This document shows positions 46,044 through 59,287 of a stretch of DNA of 64,000 nucleotides, in pieces. Positions within the stretch are counted from its first letter, which is position 1. Every line of letters starts with the position of its first letter. The notes beneath the pieces were generated by a model. The model was not told the DNA's origin. It saw only the letters and a list, made by a program, of their open reading frames with translations, and ran no database searches. The DNA lies in NCBI RefSeq assembly GCF_026210795.1, contig NC_089451.1:3084001-3148000 (forward strand), read 5' to 3'. A program made the translations under genes and the position numbers. Source of the DNA: Rhizophagus irregularis. Its lineage: Eukaryota > Glomeromycota > Glomeromycetes > Glomerales > Glomeraceae.

Positions 46044-46919
46044 GATAGTGAATTAAAAAGTGAAATTTGTTTCAAATAAAAGAATGTAATAAAATTGAAG
46101 AAAAACAATTTAAAAGCGGATTAAGACATTAAATTACAAAAATCTCCCAAAATCAGTAAATTATCCTGTTTTTAATTTTAACTCGAATAAAATAATTTTA
46201 CTAATCAAAATTTTTTTTTTTTAATAGGCATAATATTTGATCAGTATTAATATTGGCAAAGATATAATAGATTCAAATGTTTAATAATTCAACATAAATA
46301 TTCTATATAATTATAGCATTATGTAGTAGGTTACCCCTACGGAACAATTGTAATATGATCACGTGTTAGTGCATTAAAGTAGGATCGACGCGTATTTATG
46401 TGTGTGCACGTAGGTTTTCTTATGTAGTATATCATTATATTATTTAGTTAAGGAGTGAAATAAAAAACAGTAAAAGATTCTGTCATAATTAATTTATTTT
46501 GAATTTAAACAAAAAATTTACAATTATTCCTGGCATAACATTGATATAACTAAGACTATCTTATAGACAGTATATGGTAATTTAGAAAAGTTAGAAGTCT
46601 GAATTCTTACACGCAACTATTATAAATATAACATGTGATATAAATTGATATTATGTAAATTTGATGTAATATGTGAGACAAGAACTTTCCAATAAAGGAA
46701 CACGTTTATACCTTTCATTAATAATATGTGCCCATTAATATAGGATGCATTATTAAAAAACAATAGTTAACAAATTTTCGGCTTTACAGTACCTTTATGA
46801 CTAATAAAATACTGGCAATATTTTTGTTTGTTCAAAATTACTTTACTCAACATATTTCATAACTACTTGTCGTTTTAAATATAAAAATTACTATCAACTT
46901 TTATAGCGGATTTAGTAAT
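46044..46919. other. AT-rich spacer
   Basis: No feature supported. Confidence 0.5.
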
Positions 46920-47975
46920 AAATGTATGTTGGTAAAATTCTCAAGAAATTTTTGATCTTTCTTATTACATTGAAAGTTGTTATCAGTATTTCTATTACTA
47001 ATAAATCAAATGCCTTCTGCCAATCAATTTCATGAGGACTAATAATACCAAAAATATCATTTAATAGCACACAATGTAATATTTCAATTTTGTATTTAGC
47101 GATTGCCCAGTTACGATAATTTCCTGTAATTAAAAAACTCTTTCAATAACACGAATTCTTGAATTATTATATTACTACTTTTGAGTCTTAACATATAATC
47201 AATTAATAAGTGAACATTAATTTTTTTAATATCATCTTCTAAATCCTTCTTACCATTCTTCAATAAATGATTACTCAATCGACCATATATTTATTATCAA
47301 GATGTCTTCGTATATTTCTCTCATTTATAAAGTCAATACTTAATAAAAATTCTCATTATCTGCTCATTACATTACTATTAGAAGGAATTATTAATAATAT
47401 TAATATTATATCATAATCATCCATTTGAACTATCATTCTCGATTTAGTTTATTAGTTCTACCAAAATCTTTAAACATTAACGACAAAGAAAATCACATAT
47501 TCATCATCAGACTCTATTTTCTATTTTAAAATGCTATGACTAAATTAAATTGCATCTTTCCATATGAAGCATCATTTTCCTTAAAAATATTTCACGTTAT
47601 AATCACATTTTGTTAATTTTAACATCTTCATTGAAACCTCCATTCTATTTACTTTGTTTTTCTCTGTTAACAAACTCTCTTTTTAAAAATCTACTATCAC
47701 CCGTAGTAATTATATCTCGTATTATTTTATACCATTTTGGTTGCACTCCCGAAAAATTACATTCTAATATACTTCTAATTTCCGTCAAACCTCCTGATTT
47801 TCAAATTGATCGTGTCTCCAATAAAACTATTTTATTTTTCATTATAATTTTACCATTATCCCTAATACAACCTGTGATCCAAAGGTCTTTTGTAATTGTC
47901 TTATCTGTATATTAAATAATTTTTTCATCATCTTATTACCATTTGCTTGATAAAGTAAATTTTTACATAATATTT
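46920..47975 (-). pseudogene. Relic of an unidentified protein gene
   Basis: On the minus strand, protein-like pieces appear in order: RQLQKTFGSQVVLG near 47900; GGLTEIRSILECNFSGVQPK and WYKIIRDIITTGDSRFLKRE near 47800-47690; DDIKKINVHLLIDYMLRLKS near 47240; and NYRNWAIAKYKIEILHC with LLNDIFGIISPHEIDWQKAF near 47130-47010, ending at a stop near 46920. A TTACAG acceptor-like site (about 47130) separates the last two. Several stops and shifts show decay. I do not recognise the family. Confidence 0.45.
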
Positions 47976-49189
47976 CTAGTTGTAAATCATATATTTTTTT
48001 AAACCTATTAAATCTTTATCATATAATATAAATTTGGAGACCATAATATTTTCACATTTTTTCTTAGTTAAAACTACTCACATCAGTTGAGATTCAATTC
48101 TAAGGAACAATAACGATGATTATTTGTTTATCGTTTAATTTTTTCCATCTCATTAATTTGCATCCTTTGTTAACTATAGTTTGTGTATTATTAACATAAA
48201 AGTGACGACATCAACAAAGAAATGAGTCAGCACATTGTGATCTTCAATGAGTCAACGAGTATCAATAGTTATTTTTAATATTTAAATAACCTCATGAAGC
48301 AGAAAAAAATTTTTTACCTTTCTTTTTTTCCTCTTTTTTTCTTCTATTATATTTCGTCAGGTATGGCAAAAGTAAGGTACAATCAATTCTACGTATTTCC
48401 ACATATTCCACATAATAAAGCATACTTGAATGAATATAAAAGTTTGAATTTGGTAGAGAAACCTGTGTTTAATCCTTGATCCTAGTTCAAAATATTTATA
48501 TATGATTATATGGGTAAAATGGGAAAGTTTATTTAAGAATAATTTCTTTCTCATTTTAGTGCCATGTTGCATAGGTAAAGGATTTAGAAGGTATAATACG
48601 TAACAGAAGAGGCACGGATCAGAAAGTCTCTACTCAATTTTTTCTTAATAAACCCATATTTTATTTTTTAATATTTTGTAGCTTATCATCCATTAAGGGC
48701 AGTGACATGTATTAGCTAATATTATTTTATACTTTCAGGTAAGATATTGCAACTAATCATTTTTCTTATAAATTTTATTGGTTATTATATGTCATTGCTC
48801 TTAAATAATTATAAACTGGTTGTAGCAGGTAAGCCTGAACGTAGCTTGCCACCTCTACATGGTGTTCAGGAGAAACAGCTATAGGTTAACTATATCTGGC
48901 CAAGAGCAAGCATTAATAAATATATGTTTTTAATTGTTAACATACTAAATCGTAAAAACTTTAAATGTGCAATATAACAATCTTTTATTGAATAAGCAAA
49001 GTTACAGATAAGTTACATGTAAAAGTAGAACTGTTTCTCAAAAATCCGTAATCACAGAAATTGAAAGAAAAATAGAAAATTACTATGACTTTGTATTTCT
49101 AAAAATGTTTTTCGATAAAAAATGATAAAAATAAGAAAAATAAATAATTACGAAGCTTATATAACATTTCTTGGATTTCGGAGTTTCTT
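47976..49189. other. AT-rich spacer
   Basis: No gene supported. A 61-codon frame at 48294-48479 begins with a hydrophobic stretch resembling a signal peptide, but it has no other support. Confidence 0.45.
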
Positions 49190-49474
49190 CTAAAGGTAGG
49201 TGATGTGAATTAAAGAAATTTGTGTTATCCATTCAAGAAATCTTTCATCATTTTTTACGCCATAAATTGTATCTTTGATAAATCTATCAATATCATTATT
49301 TCCACTGGTCCAACCTTCAATCATTCTAAATGGGTCATATTCTTCACACCATAATTCTTTGGTAAATAGTTTATTACAATAATTACAACAATTATCAAGG
49401 TTGATGTTAGAATTATCGGAAATATTTAATTCATTAGATTCTGTTGAAACTCGAGTTTCATTCTCTTTATTCAT
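49190..49474 (-). pseudogene. N-terminal fragment of zinc ribbon-kinase gene
   Basis: Ninety-four codons from ATG at 49474 give a leader, CNYCNKLFTKELWCEEY (zinc ribbon with the last cysteine changed to tyrosine), then GWTSGNNDIDRFIKDTIYG and ERFLEWI. This is exactly the segment that leads into the kinase domain in the neighbouring genes. After EWI the sequence no longer matches and stops within 12 codons. No kinase domain follows on this strand. A truncated duplicate. Confidence 0.65.
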
Positions 49475-52052
49475 ATTATATTTGAAGATTTTAGATTTAT
49501 TTTTATTTTTATTTTTTTTTCGTATATTTGCGATAGAAAATTATTTACATTATTAGGCGTATTTATATTCAATTAAATTTATGAGGATTAAAAGGAATTA
49601 GAATTCTAAATAAAGGAATAAAATAATGGAAATAGTATACCATACTTGTTATTGGGCTTCCATTTTAATCAATGAAATCAATGAAAAAGAAAATTAAAAT
49701 TTCTCATAAAAAGAATGATTGGCGTCTTTTACGTTATTGAGCGTTATTTTTTTATAATTAATTAATTAAATCATTTAGATTAAAAAAAGAAATCAGTTTC
49801 CTAATAAAAGAATAAATAGTGTTATTGGGCGTTACAGGACCCGAGCAGTAATATTTTATTCCAAGAAAATCCAGAGCAATAGTAAGGATGCCTAAATAAT
49901 GTGTAGATCCTTTTTTTTTTTGAATAATGTCAGCCGGTAATACGTAATTCTGTCCCAGAAGAGATGAGTGCCGATCTCTCTCTTGTTACCTATTTATTAT
50001 TTCTTTCGTTAATTTAGAATCAATGAAAATAAATATGGAATCAAAATTCCATAAAATGGTTGCAACGGATCGGAGTCGGAGTTGGCAAATTCATGATGTC
50101 ACCTTTACGGAAAACATGACACAAGTCGTAATTTTGACCGACATTGAATGAAGGTTTATTATCGAAAAATTAAACAGTAAAAATAGCGATTACATTTAGT
50201 ATTTAATTCTTGAATATTTTGGATTTCATCGAAAATGATATTGATATTTCAAAGAATTAACCTAAATAAAGAAATGCGTTACAGTTTTTTTAAAAAAAAA
50301 AAGTCAGTCGTCAGATTATAGGCTTAGGTTCGTGGTACAAACAGCAATTCCCACAGCTAGTAATCTGACTAGCCATTATCGCTTCTTAATATTTATATGA
50401 TTTAAGTCAATGAAATTTTGAATATTTTTTAGTATAACAAGTTTTCAACGAAATTAAAGTGAAGAGATTTGTTTGTTTGTTATAAATTTAATAGACAACT
50501 CACATACAAAAGACTAAAGAGCCAAAGAGGTATTGCAAAAAAATATATGCGGTAATTTATTCAGTCCGCTACTAATTGTCCGTCATATTGAATGACAATT
50601 TTTTTTATACGCAAATGAAATCACAGGATTTAAGTTCTCCGGAAATTTTATATCTAAATATTAAAATAAGTGGTCGTTTTATATGTTAAAAGAATATAGA
50701 TTTTTCGCTAATAATATTTTTTTTTTTTTTTTTGACTATTTGTTCGTTACTTTAAATTTTTTTTTTGATTATACTCAAAATTTTGATTAGAATTATCAGA
50801 GTAATAACAGAAAACAATTATTTAAGACGACCGTTCATAAATCTTTTTTTTTCTTTAAAAAAAAGATATTAAAATTATAAATTTTATCTCAATATTTTGG
50901 ATGATCGACGAATAACGATTGAAATTGATGATGCCATTGGCGCAAAAATACGTTGATTAATGAACAAATTAACAATTTCTTTGAAATGACATGAGTTTCT
51001 TATTCTATGTTGTATACCAATACTCGGAGGATATATTAATATACTGTAATTTAGGGTGGCGTAGTATATTTAATTGATATTTGCGAAGTTATTTACTATT
51101 ATTGATAATGACAATTTTCATGATTAATTTATCGCCATTTTCAAAATAATGTAGTAGAGCATATTAATGAAAATATTTTCGTTACATATCGAAATTATGT
51201 AATAAAAACTACATATTTATATTGTAAATATGCAAAACTATAATAAAAATAAGTTATTGATTCTAAATCTTCTAAAATTGGTTAAGAAATCAAGAAAAAT
51301 TTAACGTCCTAATTTGATATATGTCACACAGAATACATTGCATGTCGATCACGTGTTCAGAATTATTAAGAAATTTCACGATTAAAATCTGTTAGTAGAT
51401 TTGATTATTTGACATTAATTAATTATATAAAGCACGAAAATTAATTTTTTTGTTTATTATTTCTTATAAATTATTAGTTATAGTCGTTCTGAATTGAGTG
51501 ATACTTTTATAATCATACTTATTATTCTAATCTTAATGTTGAAGATAATTTTTCGGTATCTAAATATTTTGAAAAAATTCTTTATCATTTGCATCAGTAA
51601 TTCCGATCGAATATTAGATAAAAAAATGTTTTGTTACTTTTTAAGTGAATTGTTTTGCATACTGAAGATCATAATTTTATCTTCTTAACTATCTTATAAA
51701 TTTCTTAATAATTTTATCGTAAGATTAAAATAATAAGTTATCTAACCTATCTATTACAAATAAATAAAACGTTTGCACAATATAAGCAAGAATATTCTTT
51801 CAACTTGTTTTAATAATTTCGGGAATGTTTATGATATAAATTTACGATAAGATATTTAATTTTCGCCCAAATCAATATATGGTAGTAAATACATTTAATA
51901 ATTTGAATAGATTTATTATAATTATTTAATTACAAACTAAGAATTTGTAAAACATTTACTACTCTAATCTTAGCGTTTAAATAATCCAACATAAAAAAAT
52001 AAATAAATAAATGACAATAATTTAAAATATAAAAAAAACATTGTTAAATGAT
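49475..52052. other. AT-rich intergenic region
   Basis: No gene or clear repeat supported. A hydrophobic 64-codon frame at 51494-51688 is probably chance. Confidence 0.5.
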
Positions 52053-54347
52053 TCAAAATCCATCTAAAAATTAAAAATAACAAATTATAAATTAATTATT
52101 TGCTTTATGAAAAAATTTATTTTTAAACTTTATTTTAAGATCTTACCGTCAGGAATTTCCAGTTCATCTTGTTCTTTTGAATGAAGATTTGGATTATTAT
52201 ATACTTCGTCTTCATCTGTAAGAAATAAATAATTAAATTAAAAAATAATATAAAATTAAATTAAAAATTCGCATAGCATACCATCAATATCACCAATATT
52301 TTGTCTTTTCATTTGTTGTTGAATTATTTCTTTTTAAAATAAAAGTCACGTTATTTAATAAATGAAACTGATACAATGAATATTTTTTATTTCACTTATT
52401 TACTTACTATTTGAATTTATTTGCAACTTTATAAATTCTTCGGGTAATTTTTCACTATCACCTAAAATTAAGAATGTAGAAATAGATTTTAATATTTAAT
52501 CTATTAATCTATTATTTCAAATAAGTCATTTTAATTATACTTATTAATTTCTTACTATACTGCTTATTTGATCCATTAAAATCGTTAACTAAAAACAAAT
52601 ATAATTCAATTATAAACCTATGTCATTATAATGGTAACGTTAATGATTACAGTACTTACTATTGTTAGGAATGTTAAAATCATACAATTTACTATGAAAC
52701 ACTATTAGTAGTAAAATAAACTATTTTAAAAACTAAATTATTATAGTAACCAAAAAATGGTAGAGATTATTATTTATATGATTATACCTTCTTGTTCTTC
52801 TATTATAATAAAAAGATAACATTAATAATGTATTTTAAAATAAATATATTCATTAATAAAATATTATACACTTATACCTTCTGTTGCATTTCTTGGTTCA
52901 GGTAGATTTTCAAAGTTGTGAATTTTACTTGTAAATAATCTGCTTCTCGTATAATTTTCTTTTACTTTATTCATTTCTAAATTATCTATTTCTGATTTGA
53001 ATAATTCATAAGACATATTTTGATAATCTAAATTAATTTTATGCATTTTTTTCATAAGTGCACAAGCGTCAGGTCTTTTTAATGGATCAGCATCCCAACA
53101 TTCTTTCATTAAATTTTTATATTCTAATGGAGTTCCTGGCACAATTTTTGGTCTTATACCATTAATAATATTCATTACAATATCATTTTCATGTTCATAA
53201 TTTATAAATGGTGTTTGTCCAGATGAAATTTCCCACATAAGAATTGCAATACTATAAATATCAGATGCAAAAGTATACTCTCTTCCAACAATAACTTCGG
53301 GTGAAATGTAGGGAAGATTTCCATATATACTTGTTGAAGATTTATCAGCAGGTCCACAAAATCCAAGATCACTGATATACCAATAATTATCAAATTGTGA
53401 ATACAATATATTTCCAGAATGCAAATCCCTATGAATTGCTTTCTCAAAATGAATAGAATAAAGTGCATGAGTTATTTCATTAATAATTTGATTCTAACTT
53501 TCCATGTAAGTTTATTATGATTTTGCTGTGAATATTTCCTTAAATCTATATCCATTTTCTTCATTACAAGCATACAATTTCCATTTGATGGATTTTGTGT
53601 TAAACCAAAACATCGAACAATATCTGCCCATTTATTACCTATAGTTAAATGTGATTTAGCCTAAATGACAACATGCTATTGTTAATACAAAAAACTTAGG
53701 ATTTTATAAATAAATTTTAAATAAATTTTACAAACCTCTTCAAACCAACTTTGATTTGCTCTTTCAACATTTTCTAACGTTTTAAGTACTACTTTTGCCA
53801 CTAAGTTTTGTATTCCAGGAACTTTACCTCTTTTTAATTCTTTTTTTTCAGAATCCCATTCAACATACTCTCCATTAATCCAGTCTGCTGTATAAATTTC
53901 AGCGAATCCACCTTTTGTCAAATAATTAATATTTTCTAATTTACTATATGGGATCCATTCAACTATTATATTCGGCATGAGTGATTCCATTTGACATTTC
54001 TGTATTAAATTATCAATATCATCATTCCCGGATGTCCAATTTGAAAAATTTTCTTTTAAATAATTTAGAACACAATATTCACAATATAATGTGGCTAAAC
54101 ATTCTTGCTTACAATTTTCACAAATTCTTTTTGTTCCTGAATTAAAAATAACTTTATCTCGATCATAATCTTTAGTTAACAACCTTATTGCATAAGTTTT
54201 TTCATCATTTGTAAGAATTTTATCAGCAAGGACTGTTTGTTTTTGAAATTCTAATTGTTTGTATATATCATTGTAAATATTAGTATCTAATAATGCAAGT
54301 GTTCTATTTTTTATTGCATAAATTAATCCATATCGAAGTGTGGACAT
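52053..54347 (-). pseudogene. Nine-exon zinc ribbon-TKL-like kinase, one frameshift
   Basis: Exons on the minus strand: 54347-53736, 53660-52878, 52799-52788 (12 nt), 52701-52660, 52588-52556, 52461-52408, 52329-52282, 52215-52147 and 52063-52053. All junctions are GT..AG and phases agree once a single-base deletion near 53484-53490 in exon 2 is allowed, giving about 554 residues. Zinc ribbon C76, C79, C89, C92; FSNWTSGNDDID; loop TKGGFAEIY (about 143-152); lysine in VVLKTL (189). After the shift come HRDLHSGN, DLGFCGP, ISPE and CWDADPLKRP. The tail (NLPEPRNATE, YDFNIPNNINDFN, LPEEFIKLQ, ELEIPDDGF) is typical of Rhizophagus kinases as I recall them. The frameshift falls just before the catalytic loop. 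It could be a sequencing error, in which case the gene is intact. Confidence 0.75.
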
Positions 54348-55280
54348 AACGTAAACAATAAGAAAGAAATAATTAATGATTCATTTTAAGTAAGTTCACT
54401 CGAACTCCGTGATAAATTAGTAAAATGCAAATTGTTGATCAAAACTTCATATTGTGCCCACATAAATGTGATCCTAAGGCGTAGTATTTTTACGCCTCAT
54501 AACCAAATATTTCGTATTTCCTAATTTTTTTATACTTAATGATAATTTAAAAATTAATAATTTACTTTTTTTTATTTTTATTTTTATTTTTATTTTTTTT
54601 TTTGAATATAATTTGCGTTTAACAAATTTGATTGTCATACTTAATGAATAGATAGTATCCTTATTAATATTCAAATAATTAGATAAACAAAAATCAATGA
54701 TTGTTATTCAATAGACTACAATAGACTATTAATTTGTAATTATTTATATCTTACTTAAAAATCAATGAAAAGCCAATTTTTTTTGTTATTTTCAATTGAA
54801 TTTATCTGTTATTTTAGTGTAAAAATAAATAAGGGGTTATGTCAATATGTCATGGGTTTTCATGTTACACAATTCAAATTATTATATGGAGACTATTCTA
54901 AACGTCAGACATTTTGTTTTTAGTTAAATAGATTTAATGAATCTTGAAAACATATATTATTAACATGTATTAAAAATTAAAAATAATTTAAATCACGTTA
55001 GAATTTTAGATTAAAATTTTTATAAAATTCGAATTTATGTATAGTAATCGGCGATAAGACCTTTTTTTTTTTGTGAAATCTACATTACGGAGTGATTTTA
55101 TTTTTTTTGACAGAAATTTGTTACCGAAATTCTTTGTGATCATCAGCTGACAACCTTGTTTGCCAAATTAAGATTGTCGGTGTTGTCGTACGACAGTAAT
55201 ACGTTTTATAATGCCGTGGCTTTTATTTTTTTTTATACTCTGTTTAAACATGGAGTTGATGTCACTTTTATTATCCAAAT
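54348..55280. other. Intergenic between divergent kinase genes
   Basis: Separates the minus-strand kinase (start 54347) from the plus-strand relic (55281). AT-rich with T-tracts; no motif stands out. Confidence 0.45.
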
Positions 55281-55800
55281 ATGGAAGAATTTTTACTCAG
55301 TGACGATGTAATTAAGCAAATAAGAAGATTTTGGCTTTTGGAGTTTAACAGATGAAAGTTTGTTAATTAATAATCTAATATTAAATGAAGAATTGAAAAA
55401 ACGTTATAAATGGTATAGCTTATGTAATGAATGTAAGCAACTCAAAACTTCTTATTTTAGGTGTCAATTGTATAGCACCAAACATTTTCAACAAAATTTC
55501 AAAAATTGGACTAGCGGAAATCATGAAGTTGACCAGTTTTATTCAAAAAGCACAACTTAAAGCTAGTAAATACAGAGAAATTTTAGAATGTTCGGGATTA
55601 AATATGATAGATTTGAAAATGTTGAATATTTAACTAACGGAGGATTTGGAACTATTTATAAAGCAATTTTGAAAGATAATAACAAATCTGTTGTTTTAAA
55701 ATGTTTACATAATTCTCAGGATATTACAGCCGAATTTTTAAGAGAAGTGAGTTACACAGTGTACTTATATAAGATATTGTTATATATTGAAACTTTCTAA
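55281..55800 (+). pseudogene. Kinase N-terminal relic with frameshifts
   Basis: From ATG at 55281: MEEFLLSDDVIKQIR, a shift near 55325, then FGFWSLTDESLLINNLILNE and LCNECKQLKTSYFRCQ (zinc ribbon with a lost cysteine), then FKNWTSGNHEVDQF. A shift near 55545 leads to FIQKAQLKASKYREILE, and a third to KYDRFENVEYLTNGGFGTIY with lysine in VVLKCL, ending REV at a GTGAGT donor-like site (about 55748). The acceptor-like TAATAG near 55890 leads into stops, and no catalytic loop follows. At least two frameshifts and loss of the C-terminal half mark a pseudogene. Confidence 0.7.
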
Positions 55801-57807
55801 TTTATAAATAATGTAAATGATAAACTAACTTTTATGAATTCTTAATCACATATTGTTCAAAATATATGTTTTATTAATATTTTTTTTGTAATAGAAACTT
55901 AATTTAAATTGATGTTAGAAAGGAATCGTACTACGTCTTTAATTTTAGACGAAGCTGTTAACGATTAAGGTTTTTCTCCGCAGTAGCACGTGATTACTGT
56001 CCCGCAGTTATGAGATTAATTTTATCGAATGTACGAGTTTACGAAATACATTCGTAAATTAATGAATAACAATAGTAGTTATAAAAATGCACAGTATATA
56101 AAGTAAAATTTATTGTATAAATGAGCCAGCCTTAGTACTAAGGGGCTTATACGAAAAATAATTTCCCTTGTAATATGAATTTATAAATCAGTTTATTTGT
56201 TCATAAAATAATTTTTATAAAACTTACCGCAGTAGTGCTCCTACCGAGTCAACTCGAGTCGGGTTTGGAGAAAATATTCGACCCGACCTAAACAAAAAAA
56301 GCAAGACCTGTAAGTGATCGGTTCACATTTTTTATAAACCGACGGCCGACCCTGACTCGACCCAAGCATAGTTAACTAAATTCAATGAATTGATCTATAA
56401 ATGATCAATCAAGTAGATCTACTAAATTCGTGAATTTTAGCAATTAAATTAAGATAAAATTCATAATTTTATTATTAATCATTTAATATTAATATTTAAT
56501 AAAGAAATCAATAAAATTTTAAATACAACAGTTTAATTTGATTATTGGTTAAATTTACTAATAAAAAAAAATGGTTCTAGTTGTTATGTTCTAGTATCTT
56601 TATTTTACTATTTTTACTAATAGCCAACTACAAGGTTAATTCCGGCCGATATTATAATTTAGCCAGAGTTAAACACATCCGGGTCAAAAACTGTGTCAAG
56701 GAAATATATAACCCAACCTACCTATCAGGTCAAATCAACGATCCTATCGAAAAATGGTAGCTGGATTTATATGCCGGTACAACATGCCAGTTACACGTGA
56801 TTTCGGATAATTATTTACTTTAATTACGTCAAAATAGATAAACGATTTCACAAATCAAATATTCTTTCACTATATATTTAACTTTGTTAAGTCAATAATG
56901 CAAGGCTTGTAAAAGGTGTCATGTTCTTCGAAATCATAAAGAATTTCTGAATGAAAAAGGAGTTGCTTTAAAAAAGTGATTAAAATGTCGAAATAAAATT
57001 GTACGTTCAAATAAAAAATAAGCCACAGCAATTAATTTTTTTTCATAGTGTATTACTGTAATTGCCTAACTAATAAGCTTGAAAAATGAAAAGCGAAACA
57101 TTCTAATTTAGATAAGCAAAGAGATACACTTACATAATTTTGTAATATTTGGCAATACCAATGTCGTTAGATATCATATGTAATTTATATTTATCTAAAG
57201 CAAGATTGCGGCATTTTTAATACAGCGATGACTTTTTCCCATGGAAAGTAGAATATAATATAATAATTATTATTTCAAAGAACAATACGTTGATTTTGTT
57301 CTTATTAAAAAAATGATTAAAGTATTTTGAGTGTAAAACCTATGACATTATTAGTTACCAGTTACCATATTTTGAAGAAATATTTAAATTATTAACGAAA
57401 TTAAATGAGTTATTTTAAATTTATTATTATTATTATTACTATTTATAATAACAATAATTACTTTTATTTACCAGCAGTCGAATTTTTCTTTCATAAACAT
57501 TAATAACTATAGTAAAAATTTTTTTTATATTAATAATAAAGATTATCATTATCCGCATCACGTTAGAATTGTAGATTAATTGGCAATCCGGCATTATCGC
57601 TATATAAACGTATTAATAAATTTTGGGGCAAATTTATTATGATTTTTTATCATTTTGGAATCTGAGCTGCGTATACTATAGGTAAGTAATAAATATTAAA
57701 ATAAATTATTGATTTATTTTACTGTATGTGTACATATACCAATTAAGTATTTTTTTGACAAATTTTCAAAGATTTTCTTAAATAAATTAGGAAAGTATCT
57801 CAAGAAG
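55801..57807. other. Intergenic with worn GGGTCGGGT-type repeat
   Basis: Around 56228-56370 CGAGTCGGGT, GACCCGACCT, CGACGGCCGACCC and ACTCGACCC form opposed copies of a GGGTCGGG motif also seen at 1277-1340, probably ends of an old element. At the right side a TATATAAACG stretch (about 57600) and a GTAAGTAA..AATTAG intron-like interval (about 57682-57790) may be the 5' exon and intron of the gene continuing at 62038. Confidence 0.35.
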
Positions 57808-57824
57808 TATGGCAAGCCGTACTA

Positions 57825-57960
57825 AGTCAAAAGGTTGATAACTTTTCATCATGTTGATCATATTTTTCATCATATTTTATGATGTTTTTCACCATGTGAC
57901 ATGAAATTTTTTCATCATGTGTTGAATAATCTTCATCATGTTTCCTAATATGAAATTAAA
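57825..57960. repeat. CATGATGAAAA subterminal repeats, left arm
   Basis: Several inverted-orientation copies (TTTTCATCATG) with variants lie just inside the left end. They mirror the larger array in the right arm. Confidence 0.6.
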
Positions 57961-58544
57961 AATGTCTTGCCAAACTACTGGTTTTTTGATGTTCAGATTT
58001 AGAAAATAAGAAATTTTTTTTTTACAAACTTAGAAATTTACCGATTTTCTGGTATTTTGCCATTACACAAATATATATCACATAAAAAATTTTATCACAT
58101 CACGTTAACAGTATATGAACAAAAGAAAAATAATTCAATAAAAACAATACATATACATAAATATAGGTTGTAAAATTTTTCATATGGGAAGAGTTCGTAT
58201 GGGATATCTTTGATAGAAAATATTTTTTTTGAGATTTTTTGAGTTCGTATGGGAAGAGTTCGTATGGGACTTTTTAATAAAGATTTTCTTTTTGTAGGGT
58301 TCGTATGGGATATTTTTAGTAAAAATTTTTTTTTTGAGATGTTCTAAGATTCGTATAGGATATTTTTGATAAATAAAGATTTTTTTTTTAAGAATTCTAT
58401 GGGATGATAGATAAGTTTTTTTTTGAAAGATTCTAGGATATTTCTAATAAAAAAATTTTTTGAGATTTTCTAAGATTCATATAAAATATTTTTGATAATT
58501 TTTTTTTGAGAGTTTTTTTGATAATTCCATCAGTAAATTTCGGA

Positions 58545-58740
58545 GGGGTCAATATTGTACATTAATGTGCAATAAGTTCAATATTGTTCAATAATATATT
58601 GCACAAAATTTTAAATTGCACAAATTTTATGCAATAATGAGCAAAATTTTTTGCAATTTATTGTAAAATATTGTATATGTCATTTTTGCACAAAATATTG
58701 CACATATACACATAAGAGAAATATAGCCAATTAAAACTAT
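58545..58740. repeat. TTGCACAA-type short repeats, left
   Basis: ATTGCACA, TTGTGCAA-like and AATATTG words recur densely over about 200 bp. They are mirrored by a similar tract at 60610-60870 inside the same element. Confidence 0.5.
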
Positions 58741-58924
58741 TTATAACCACTGCGTTCCACTAGTCGATTTCGGTCATGTGACTTTCGGCTAAGTTTTGGC
58801 CAAAGTTCGGACTGTGCGAAATTTTGACCAAAATTTTGACACATGATATCTTTCCGAAGAATGATTATCACGTATATAATAGATAAGTGATAATCTTTAA
58901 CAAATTAATTTTTAAATTTTTTTT

Positions 58925-59215
58925 TATTTAAAACTCTTTCGAAGTTTCACAACGAAACTTTAAAAAAATTATTTTTTATTTTTCTTTTCAAAGTTTCGTT
59001 ACGAAACTATAAAAAAAAATATTTTTTATTTTATTTTTTTTTCTTTAATTTATTTTTATTTAAAACTCTTTCGATCGAAGTTTCACAACAAAACTAAATA
59101 AATTATTTTTTTTTCTTTTCAAAGTTTCATTGTGAAACTATAAAAAAAATATTTTTTATTTATTTTTTTCTTTTAATTTAATGTTTTTCAAAGTTTCGTT
59201 TCGAAACTATTATTT
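58925..59215. repeat. AAGTTTCG/CGAAACT hairpin array
   Basis: Five short palindromes of the form AAGTTTCGTTACGAAACT, with variants, separated by A/T runs. Confidence 0.6.
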
Positions 59216-59287
59216 ATTTTTTATTAAATATTTTTCTTCTATTGTATAGATATTGGCTTTGAAACTTAAAAAATTTTTTTTTCTTAT

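Noticed and set aside
48294-48479. 61-codon frame with a signal-peptide-like hydrophobic start, a possible small secreted protein
   Set aside because: The hydrophobicity comes from T-rich low-complexity DNA; no splice, promoter or homology support.
49919-49960. GTCAGCCGGTAATACGTAATTC, reminiscent of the conserved small-subunit rRNA site
   Set aside because: The match is short and interrupted, and neighbouring sequence shows no rRNA-like conservation.
51494-51688. 64-codon hydrophobic frame, a possible membrane peptide
   Set aside because: Composition follows local T-richness; no family or regulatory context.
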